From positions 33,238,040-33,302,039 of the forward strand of contig OU862930.1 of NCBI GenBank assembly GCA_917880885.1: a stretch of 64,000 nucleotides of DNA, written 5' to 3'. The position numbers were made by a program, and so were the translations under genes. Within the stretch, counting starts at the first letter, position 1. Every line of letters begins with the position of its first letter. Shown piece by piece: positions 36,801 to 48,800 of the stretch. The DNA comes from Limnephilus marmoratus. Taxonomy: Eukaryota; Arthropoda; Insecta; Trichoptera; Limnephilidae. The notes below the pieces were generated by a model, which was given only the letters and a program-made list of their open reading frames with translations, was not told the DNA's origin and searched no databases.

Positions 36801-39800
36801 CATATTATAATATGTAGGTACTCCACTTCTTGTTCAGTTAGATATAATAAACAGTAGTTTGTGGGTAGGTACTTTCTGATTATTTTGTAAATTTAATGTG
36901 TTTTTTAAATTTGATGAGTAATATCGAAATATCTTGAAATATACCCTCAGGAGAGAAGCTTGTCTCCAATAGTAAACATTCCGGGTTACGAATAACCTGT
37001 CATTATTTTATTTCTCTTTCTGTCACCTCAAAGTGGGAAGCCAAAAGCAAGGCAATTGCACTAGTCTCGATTTCTAAAACTTTAGTAGTAATCTGCAAAA
37101 ATCTAGTAAAAGCCAGGGAATAACATTTCACTTGCAAATATACGCAAATTACTTATTATTATAATTTTTTTTTATTAAATAAAACATACCACGAAGTTGC
37201 ACTCCCATGAGTTATCAAAACTCATTAAGGGATTGCCAATTGGTACTCTTATTATTAAATAATATAATTGCGTTCCGCCCGAGAATTTTATGCATCATTA
37301 GAGAATTCAAAGCCTACTAAAGTACAGGTCTGGATGCGCAACAGCCAAATTACAAAGTCAGTGCCTTTGCTAAGTAAAATTACTGTTTATAATAGTCTAA
37401 TCTCTCTTTATTTATATGCTTGTGGTAAAACAACATACAAATCAGCAAAAACAACAAATTCAATAACAGTCAGCGCCATTTGCAAACTATCGTCGTTAAT
37501 TATATCTTGAAAACTTGAAAAAAAAACTTGAAACTTGAAAAAAAACACCTAAAAATTTGGGAAGAATGCAGATCCCGCCAATGTGGGGGATTTTAATAAA
37601 AATGCACTTTCTAGATGAGAAAAGTATGGAAAAGTTGAATAAAAAAGAAATTAAGGTGCGCTTGGCTAAATTGAGGGAGATACAGCCGTTTAAAGAATGA
37701 ATAAAATGACACTTCGTGAACTTATGCCATTTTTTTACTATTATGTTGGTATCTCAGACTTGCTATAAACGAAGGTTGATACGATTGTAGCCGACTTCAT
37801 GTGATAGATGAGGCGCGTAATTATGAAATTTGTCTAGCGGACTTTTTTTCAACGTTTTTTTAAACTGTTTATCACCTTCCAAATTAAAGTAACCTAATCT
37901 AAGACTACGCTAAACATGGTTTGTGCCCCTTTATAACGCCTACTCGCGTCAACGCAAGAAAAACATCCCAGTTTTCAAATAGTTTAGCGGCTACGCTAGG
38001 TTTGTGTAAAATGGTTTATGTAACATGGTTTGTGCCCCTTTATAACGCCTACTCGCGTCAACGCAAGAAAAACATCCCAGTTTTCAAGTAGTTTAGCGGC
38101 TACGCCAGGTTTGTGTAACATGGTTTGTGACCATTATTAATTCTGTTTTTCATAATTACGCGCCTTATTATATATCACACGAAGTTGGCTACAATCGTAT
38201 CAACCTTCGTTTATAGCAAGTCTGAGATACCAACATAATAGTAACAAAATGGCATAAGTTCACGAAGTGTCATTTTATTCATTCTTTAAACGGCTGTGTC
38301 TCCCTCAATTTTGCCAAGCGCACCTTAATTTCTTTTTTATTCAACTTTTCCACACTTTTCTCATCAAGAAAGTGCATTTTTAATAAAATCCCCCACATTG
38401 GCGGGATCTGCATTTCACCCAAAAATTTAACTTTAGTCAGCCTTGAGGCAGTATTCTATGGAACTTTTGAATTTTGAATATGAAAATGCCGCCCGCATTC
38501 TATCTTTTATTTCGTCCACTTGCACCACGGACATATGAATATATCTGGACCTGCCCTAAGTGATAAAAACGTATTATTTCCCCCTCGCCATGGAACCGGC
38601 TGGAGCTCCTCCTTGGCGCCAGTTCGCCCCATGTGGAGGGGATAGAGAATCGCTTGAATCTAAAATGTGTGACGTCATCATTCTTGCCGTGGGCAGCGCG
38701 AAGCTAACATCTATACATTTAACGAAAAAATAACACGCCAAAACAGTAGCTTGTGCTATACAACATACCTACATATCAGTGTGCACATAAATGTGGGCGG
38801 TTCCTTAGTGTGCTCGTCGCTGGTTACAGGGGTAAGTAAATTATGAAACATTTGTAAAAGTGTCTTAACTAAACACGGCAAAAAAATATTGCTATGTGAA
38901 AACGGGCGAATCTTTTTGGGGTGTACATTTGGCCTACGCAAATATTTTATTATCGTGGCAAGCAATTCGCGCTCCCATGTAAAAAGGTCTATTCATTCAA
39001 AGCAGATTTTGCTTTTAAGAACTAAATGATGATATTATAATGCGAGATGCCTATATACTGTCAGATTAATTTTTCAACCAATGACAGTCATCTTCCCCTC
39101 TTCGTACCGCCATAGTTGATTTTTCCCCTCACCTGTTATTTCTGGTCTATTGAATTTGGATGTCTATGACTTGCAAATATTCTTTAAACGTCTATCTTTG
39201 TCATACATTAATAACTTTTGAATTAAGAAGTTATTGAAAATCGCTGAAAACAAAAGAGTGTTGCTTACTTGCCATATTTATTTCATTATTTTCGTATTAC
39301 ATTTGGTTATAATAATGTCGTATTGCCCATCTCACTAGGTGTGAAACGCCTGTGTTGAGATGGCAATTTACAGAGTGGTTATCTATGATTTTGTAAGTAG
39401 TATTTTGAAAAATATTATAAAAGTGACAGGTTGATATAAAATATCTTTTTGCTTTAAATATACAAATCAAGTATGTTACATATATATAGAAGATTGCAGT
39501 AGGTACATGGTTACATATATACACACAGTAGGTATAAAGATAAGTATGTTATTAAGAGGAATATAAACGCTAGAAATATTTCGAATCTCATGCCTGCAAA
39601 ATTTTAAAATCGAGCATCTTTTTGCACGAGGCAAGTAAGTGAAAAAGTGGTTTTTAATGTGCATAATTTTATAAGAACGAAAAAAAGTTAGAACATGGAA
39701 AACCTCAAAAGTAGTCTTAACCATAAAGGAATATTTTTTAAAAATTGTTTCTTGTATTACTTCATAGTTAAGTCATGCAAAAACATTTTTTTTGGTGGTT

Positions 39801-42800
39801 TACGCTTATATTTTTTGTTACGTAAATAATAATTTTATTGTAATTCCAATACATAGAAAAGCTAGTAAAAGCTTCGATTTATCCGTAGCATATTTTTTGA
39901 TGTTCATACTGTAAGCTGATTCGTTGAAAAGATTAATCAAAATAGTATCTAAATACGATTTCACATATATATTCATCTTAAATACTCGTGATGGAAATGT
40001 TTATTTGAGGTGATCAATGATTTTACTTTTAAATGCATATTATATCTTGAGTTTATATAACGTCATTGATTGCAATGGGAAAATGTTACTTGAGCACTAA
40101 TTGAGTTCTGATCTTCCTACAGCATCATTAATGGAAATCTACCTACACCATCTGTCCCCTCGGCAACTAACCAATTGGAAGAAATAAATGGAAAACTAAA
40201 ATGCTTACATAATGTATGGGTGTTTTAATTTCAGGCTGCGCTCAGCTACGATGATGACATGAACAAGAAGGGATTTGTTTGGCATCACCTGGCGTCTCTC
40301 ATCACCGATCAGTGGGTGCTGTCAGACTATTACTGCACCAAGTAAGTGGGTTCACGACGAGTTCATCGAAAACGAATTCATCGAAAATCAATTCATCGAA
40401 AATCAATTCATCGAAAGCAAATTCATTGAAAAAGAGTTCTTCGAAAACCAATTCATCGAAAATTAATTCATCAAAAATCAATTCATCGAAAGCAAATTCA
40501 TCGAAAAAGAGTTCATCAAAAACCAATTCATCGAAAATTAATTCATCGAAAATCAATTCATCGAAAGCAAATTCATCGAAAAAGAGTTCATCGAAAACAA
40601 ATTCATCGAAAATTAATTCATCGAAAATCAATTCATCGAAAACCAATTCATCGAAAATTAATTCATCGAAAATCAATTCATCGAAAGCAAATTCATCGAA
40701 AACGAGTTCATCGAAAACCAATTCATCGAAAATCAATTCATCGAAAACCAATTCATCGAATAACCAATTCATCGAATAACCAATTCATCGAAAAAATATA
40801 TTTTTTGATATTCGAGAGAAATGCCGAGCGGACCGAGAAGTTAAAAAAGCATTGGTCAACCTAAACTAACCTAACCTAACCTAACCTATTTAACCAATTT
40901 TTAAATATTTTTTATCATCACTCTTAATGACCTTTCTGAGTTGGTTTCATTATGAGTTGTCTGGTCACCGTTCCTTAGATATCCCTTTTTTGCAGTATCA
41001 GTAATCGGAAATCGAAGAGATAACCTATAAATTTTATCATTGTCACTACGAAACTGACAGTTGCTAAACACATTTAACTCACTTAAACAGACCTATTTGG
41101 GTATTTAATTTTGACAGCTCTAATATCTACAAAAAAATGTTTTTCGATGAATTGGCGATTCGATGAATTGATCATTCGATGAACTCATTTTCGATGAATT
41201 TGCTTTCGATAAATTGATTTTTGACGAACTCGTCGGTTACCAAGTAAGTGCTACACACCCAGTCTACTAACTAGATAACCTAACATAACTTCACATACCC
41301 TAATCAACTGGCACCTCTTATCAGTCAAACCTAGACAGTGTGCTTCCAGTTTGTTTTAAATTTCCAGTCTTCTTCCAGCCTGTTCTCGGTCCGTTTCAGT
41401 ATGTTCCCAGCATTTTTCCAATTTGTTCCAATATGTTTGCTTCTAGACTAATCCCAGTCTATTTTGGTATGCCCTACTCAATTTCCAATTTGTTTCCAGT
41501 CTATTTTCAGCCTAACCCCAATCAATTCCAATATGTTCCCAATGTCTTTTTAATTGGTTTTAGTTTATTTCAGTACGTTTCCAGTCTGTTTGCAATTTGT
41601 TTCAAGTCTATTCCCGATTTGGCTTCAGACGAATACCGAGGTAATCAGAGACCTACATTGAAAGTAGGTTATTTAGGTCGGTTTCAAAAAGAGAACATTA
41701 TTAATTTAATATCGACAAAAGAACTAACTAACTAACCATCACGCCGTTTCTCCGCAGGGGTAGGCAGAGAGGACGGACCGCCAAACAACTCGGTCTTGGC
41801 ACACACTCCTTGCCTCACTCACATTCATACATCGTCTCATACATACTCTTCTATTATTCTGACTTTTGACATGGCCCGTCTCAAGTATCTGGTTCATTTG
41901 ATCGTGCCATGTCTTCCTCGGGCGTCCCCGACTTCTTCTACCATTCACATTTGCATCATATATTCTTTTAATACTACTTTCTTCGCTCATTCGCTCTACG
42001 TGCCCAAACCATCTAAGGGTCCCTTTCTTAATTTTACTCATTGCAAAAGAAAACGTTATAAATAATTTTTCAAAAGAATAACAATAAATTGTGGCATTTG
42101 ACAAGTATACACAAATTATAATTTATAAATAGAAAAGATAAAATTAATATTGATTAAAAAGATTTGATAGCATAACCTTCATGTGCAGTTAAATAGATTA
42201 GTATCTTTTACTAACTTCATTCATCCTAGGTACAAACGAATGTTTAGAATACTCTGTCCTGATATTGTTACATTTATTCAGGATTTTGGAACGAGCAGCT
42301 CTCGAAGGTATATTAAATTAAATGAGGTTAATTAAATCTGGGCTGTCTATGGTACCATTTACAATTTTGAACATAAGTAGATTGTAAAGTTTTGTAGGAA
42401 GGAACTTGTAAATGAAAGACGCATCTTCAGGAAACTTTTAAAGGACTCGTGAATTTATTGCTTTAATTCCCAATTATATTGTGAATTATCGGAAGATCCC
42501 AAACTACCCGAGACAAACCAAGGAGTTACTTGCTAAAAAGTGTTGCTTAGAGAAGTGAAGAGAAGAGAAGAGGTATAACAACGTAAAAACGAGCCATTTA
42601 TAACATAAACTCCGTGGCTGGCGGGAAATTTGCACCTTCCGACATCTATGGACAATTTATCCAACTAGCTATAAGAGTTCTCACCTAATCATTTTATATA
42701 TTATTTGGAGAGGTGTGAGTCCTGGCTAAGTTCTAAGGCTCGAATTTCAGACATAGATATTATAGTCGGACCTTCGTTCTGAGAGTTTTGATCAATATAT

Positions 42801-45800
42801 GAAATGGTTTTGAATTAATTATTAATTTTAACACTTCACCAAACAGGTCATTTTAAATTTTGAGTTATCAATTATGATTATTCATGTTATACCAAATTTG
42901 TAAATACCCAAAAATCCTCTTACACACATTACTCACAAAATCATCAACTTGACACTGGCGAGAACACTCATTTGGGTGAAACGCCATAAAAAAAAGTCAT
43001 TGTAATGTTAACCCCTCAGACCTTTTTTACTTTACTTTTCTTTAATGTCATAATAGGTATATTTGGCGGTGACTTAAATAAGGTCTTAAATATATTAAAT
43101 GGAAAACTAAATTATAATTCATGAAAATGACGGTTTTATATTTTTTTGTATTTCAGTTTGGCCAAGTTCGTAAAGCTTGGCGGCTTGAAATGGAATGAGT
43201 ACTCAGACCGTTCCCTGGTCTTCTCCATCATCAGCAAGGTCTTCCACCCGGACTCTGGAGGAGCCGATGGAGACTACAACCGCGTCGGACTCATCAAGCT
43301 GGATCGCAAGTAAGACAAAAACTGAATGTTAGTTAGTTCGTAAAACTGGGTGGCCTGGTCTGGAGTTCGCAGTCGGACCATTCCCTGGTCTACTCCATCA
43401 TCAGCAAGGTCTTCCACTCGAACCCTGGAGGAGCCGACGGAGACTACAACTGCGTCGGACTCATCAAGCTGGATCGCAAGTAAGACAAAAACTGAATGTT
43501 AGTTAGTTCGTAAAACTGGATGACCTGGTCTGGAGTTCGCAGTCGAACCGTTCCCTGGTCTACTCCATCATCAGCAAGGTCTTCCACCCGGACTCTGGAG
43601 GAGCCGACGGAGACTACAACCGCGTTGGACTCGACAAGCTGGATCGCAAGTAAAAGAGGCGGTATGATATGGAGGTGGAACACCGTTAGACCGTTAAGAC
43701 CTCACAATCGGACCGTACCCTACTCCATCATCAGTAAGGTCTTCCACCCGGTCTCTGGAGAGGCCAACCGAAGGGTTGCATTACTAACAAACACATCACT
43801 AGCTACAAACAGCGTATTGTATTAACCTCTGTAGGACAGATTTGACTATGCAATAAAATAAAAATATCTCTTTTTGTATAATGCGGCAATATGTGATTCG
43901 TTCGGCATTGGAAATAGAAATAAATGTTATTCTTCTCAGGAGGTCTAGCTGGGACAATCGATAAAACCCTAAATCAATATGATATTTAATTAAATGAAGA
44001 CAATATTAGCGAAACTCAATCGAAAATCTGAGACAGAAAAATCAGAAAACATATTGGCTCCGCTGGGACACGAACCCAGGACAGCCAATATCTTTTCTGA
44101 TTTTTCTGTCTCAGATTTTCGATTGGGTTTCGCTAATATTGTCTTCATTTAATTTAATATTATAATTTGAGATTTTACTTATAAAAGTTTAAAAAATTAG
44201 AATCAATATGATTTTGATTAAATCCCCATCTATGGACATTTACCAATATTTGGGATATTCCGACCGACGCTTGATACATTTTGGCGCAGCCTCCTAAGTG
44301 TCAGTTAAGCTGTCAACATATAAAACATTTTGAAAAAATGTCGTTCGTTGACGTTGATGACAAGCGCTTAACGCGCGTTGAACATGTGCAAAATTTTTGT
44401 ATAGTGTTCACATGGTGCTCGATTGTCTGGCGTTGAACGCGCGTTGTCGCGGCCGCCCTGGTTCAGTTTGAGTTGCTCTTCTTTTCTTCATTGTCATCTC
44501 CCTCACAGAATATGAGAACGAGTTCTTCCCAAGCTCTTCTCCTTAAGTTCTTATCTGAAAAATTGCTACTTGTCATGTTCCATATCGCAGGACGTTTCTC
44601 TATTTCATCTATAAATAATTCGGTATTAAAAGCTTCCGTTTCCATTTCGGACGATTTCTGGATGAACTGAGCGAACCCTAAAATACGTCTATCCGCGTCA
44701 AAAGCGCGTGCTCAACTGAACGGTAGTAACATAGAAAGTCAATGATCTCAAAGCGCGCATTGACGCACGCTGACAACAGTCGAGCCCTAGTGCAGCGTTC
44801 AACGCGCGCTTTATTAAAACGCCCGTTAGCATGCGTACGGCCTGAATAAAATGTATGTAGTTGTAAACGCGCGTTATCAAAACGCGCGTTAAGCGCCTGT
44901 CATGTGAACCTGCCCTTAAGCAAACTTCAAAGTATTTATATTCTTATATTTAAAAAATAAAAAGAATTGTTTTAAATTAATAAATTACTTCGTTTTTACC
45001 ACTTTTATTATTTACAAAACCAACATGTTTCGTGAGCAATGCTCACTTCTTCAGGGTTTTTTATCGATACATATACATATTAAAAATAAAAATAAAAAAA
45101 TAAAATAAAATAAAAAAGAATTGTGTTTTACATCAAATTTTAAAATACGAAATTTTCAAGGGCATTTAAAATACTTTGGAAAAATTCTGAAATTTTGTAA
45201 GAAATAATTGTTAATAACAACAACAACAGTGTAAACAACAGATAAACAACGATATTTAACTGGATAAGTAATGATCTTTCCATGAACTATTTTTGTCAGT
45301 TTATATTATTAAGGTTTTCACATACACAGTTGTTTAAAAATTGTATAAAATATTCACAAAGTTTTTTAAAGTAAAGTGTGGTTTACACGAGGCCAGCGCT
45401 GGCTTGGTATTGGCCTCTAATAAACAGTTTTTCAAGCCAAGCCAGCGCTGGCTGCCAGCACTGGCTAAAATAGAGCACAAGTCTATTTTTCAAGCCTCCG
45501 TGACCTCAGTGACCTCCGCCCGCCTGCCCCGCAGCCCCCGTGCAAGCGTCGCAACACGTGTTGCGTGTAAATCTACACATCGGTTATCCATTTTCTTGTC
45601 CAAAGTAGTTTTTTCTTTATGATTTCTTCCTCTATTATATTAATTATCCCTTCTAATAATAGTGAAGAGATATTTTTTAAACATTTTTTCTTCAACAGCC
45701 GGATTTGTCCCGAATTCATTTTTGTTTCGAACGTGTACTCACCACAAGAAAAATCCAGAAATGACTGGCCTCGTCTAAACAACACGGGCCTGGCCAGCAC

Positions 45801-48800
45801 TGGCTTGTCTGTAAGACTGGCGACAGTGCACTGGCTTCGTGTAAACTTAGCTTAAGGCTGATTATATTTAGATTCCTTAACCTATTTTTAATTTTGGAAT
45901 GTTTGTTTTATCTTAAAATTCTGTAGGTACCTTAAGGCTGAAAGGGTGCAAGTCACATTTCCTGAATGGTTGATGAATTTAACCTTTAAAATTAATTTTT
46001 CAGGGTTACTTTCTCACCGGTGCTGTTCCCGGCTTGTCTCCACACCGGCGGGGCCTTCAATGAAAACCAACTCTCCTACATTTCCCAGGAGAATAGTGTT
46101 TATACAAGGGTTGGTATCAGATGTATTTAAAATAGGTAGGTAGGTACTACTTAACCTCTCGAGCGACAGTGCGATTTTTAATTTTTCCTCCGATTGCTCG
46201 TGATTTTTGGTGACCATTTTGAATGGCAGCAAAGCAATCCGAGGTATTTTAAATGGTGCCATATTGTGGCAAAAAGCGCTCCAGTGGTTATTCGGTATCA
46301 ACTTCAAAATTAAGGACGGAAAAAAATCAAAAACGTGCACACTTATGCATTAAAAAATAAAACCAATTGTGTTATGAAATGATGATTTTTAGCGAAGGTA
46401 ATTAGCGAAGATAAGGTAATTTTAAAAAGTAGTTCATTGTTTTAAAAAACGCAGTAAACAAAACAGTAAGAATATAATATACATCTTAAATTTATATACG
46501 CCTTACATTTAACTTTTTTTAAATTTTATTTTTTGGTTTTGCGAGAAAGAAGTGTAAATCGTATCAATTACTAGTTTTAGATATGCGCCGCCGCCTTAAA
46601 GCTAATCTATGAGGTATATATGTTAGTGTTTTTTAAATTTAATAAAGCTGATTAAATTATTAATGACAAAGTCCGCGATAGTCTTAACCCGTCTGCTTGG
46701 TTCAATATATTCGCTCCTCACAATCCGGAAGCCTCAGTTTCGGATGAAAAATCAGAAACCGTCACTTTGAATCGAGATTGTAATATATCCATGCAAGATA
46801 GCTTTCATTTTTCAAAGACAATTATTTCGTTCTCTTTATAGTTAAAAGAAAAATATATATATATTTTTTAATGTAGCTATTACTTTGTGGTTATCCATTA
46901 TAGAAAAATGAAACAATTTAACTTTGTATAAACCACTTATATAATGCGTAACAAACTTTCCTTCTTCAGGGAAAGCTTATACTAATTTGACAGTTTCAAA
47001 CAATGTTTTATTATGGTAGGGGTGGAGCCGTTGCGTTTTTTTTTTTAAATATATATGTTTGCATGTGAGGAAGAGAGATATATAGTTTTTAAAATGTAAG
47101 GTCGCTCGAGACGTTTTTGGTCTTATGAAAGTATAACGCGATTACATGTTTTGGGATGTATTTATTCCTAAACAAGCAGACGGGTTAAATATTTCTAACT
47201 GCCTCAATTTCGCATTCGAAAAATGATCTTCATGCTAATTCAATGACCGTTGAAATCAACTTGTTGGAAGACAAATTTGTTTTGTGCAACCCAACAAAAG
47301 GTAGAAAGCGATGTTTCTTCCAATCTTACGACTGTAAGATAATGCATTTAATTTTTTATACATGTTTTTAATTCAATAGGTTTAGTTTAGGTGTGAACTC
47401 GGTTCACACGTCCTGTATAGATCTGTCTGTCTTGGTCGGTGGGTTTTTCATTTCACCTTGATTGCTTGCTACAATGTCATGGTCCCTTTTTGGTTTCAGT
47501 GGAACATGAGACCAGTCTCCTACGAGGAGTGTTCCGATGTGATCATCAGACCAGTCAGGAACGCGACGCAGATGTGCGTCACCAGAGTCAAGGAGGGAGG
47601 AGTGCAAACTGTGAGTATTGTCACAAATTCTCATTACTAACAAGTAATAAAGTTGACTAGCATAACTTACCCAATAAATATGCAATATTTATTAAGGTTT
47701 ATAATTAAATTATGTCAGCGCACTTAAAAATGCTTTAATTCGTGTTTGTAGTTCGAATCGAATCCTTGATACGTTTGACAAATCATTCCTTTCTTGTGAG
47801 AACAGAGCCTCTGGCGGCAGTTCTTCCGGGACAATATTAAAATATAGCGCTAATAGTGTCAATATAATACAGGGTGTCTGGGGGTAAAGAGCATTAATTT
47901 CGCGAGGTGATTCTGCATGATGGTAGGAGTAAAAAAGATTAACAACATGGCGCTACAGCCCATATCGAGCTTTGGCCTCCTGCAACAGTCGCCTCCAACT
48001 CCTCCTGTCCTCAGCGGCTGACTTCCAATTTGGTACCTGGAGAAGCTGTGCTGCATCCCCTCTTACTTCGTCTTCCCACCTCAGTCTGGGTCTTCCCACT
48101 TTTCTCTTTCCACCTGGGTGTCCAGTCAAAATTCTTTTTGGAACGCGTGTATCCGGCATTCTCTGTACATGCCCAGCCCATCTCAGCCTGAGAAGTCTCA
48201 TATATGTTGAGATGCTAGGTGTACAAAAAGATGTACCTACTAAAAATCCTTAGTGTGAGGTACGATCTTACTTGCTGAGCGACCACCGCGCGCCCGACTC
48301 GATTGTGATTGGCCCGTATCGTAACAGCGGAAAATAATAAATCTGGCCGCACACGCCGGACTAATTTTATCTGTTTACCTCAAAACTACCCCTAAAAGTT
48401 GGAATTTCGAAAAAAGTTATTTATCTTTTTTACTTGTACTATCATGTAGAATCACCTCCCGAAGTTAATGCACTTTACCCCGGACATCCTGTATATTAAA
48501 AAACGAGTGTGCTTTAGACCACACAACTGAAGTAAAACTTCACTAACTTATATCTCCCTCTTAACTTCCGTTCGCCTCGCCCGACCGTTCGCCTCGCCCA
48601 ATCACACTTTTCATAACGCTCTCGTCACGCATTCACCAGCTTACTCCCCAAGTCAAGTGTGCGTAAAGGCCTGACCGTTAGCCTCGCCCAATCACACTTT
48701 TCGTAATGCTCTCGTCACGCATTCACCAGCTTACTTCCCAAGTCAAGCGTGCGTAAAGAAGTTTTACTTCAACAATGAATACACAAAAACATTATTTATT

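Noticed and set aside
40279..40779. 166-codon and overlapping open frames rich in NSSK or FDEL
   Set aside because: They are translations of a 15-bp minisatellite; a unit divisible by three leaves frames open on both strands.
40371..40795. Possible CRISPR array (many short direct repeats)
   Set aside because: Units are contiguous without unique spacers, the context is an insect intron, and there are no cas genes.
40865..40890. Interstitial telomere-like (CCTAA)n run
   Set aside because: Only about five units inside a mobile element; not evidence of a telomere or a fusion point.
43329..43653. Mutually exclusive alternative exons in gene 1
   Set aside because: Copies 2 and 3 lack a polypyrimidine-AG acceptor, and any AG nearby leads through TAG or out of frame.
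47439..47660. Alternative frame of exon 8 (VEHETSLLRGVFRC)
   Set aside because: It would require the +4 donor of exon 7 and then loses frame with exon 9; the VSYEEC frame matches gene 2.
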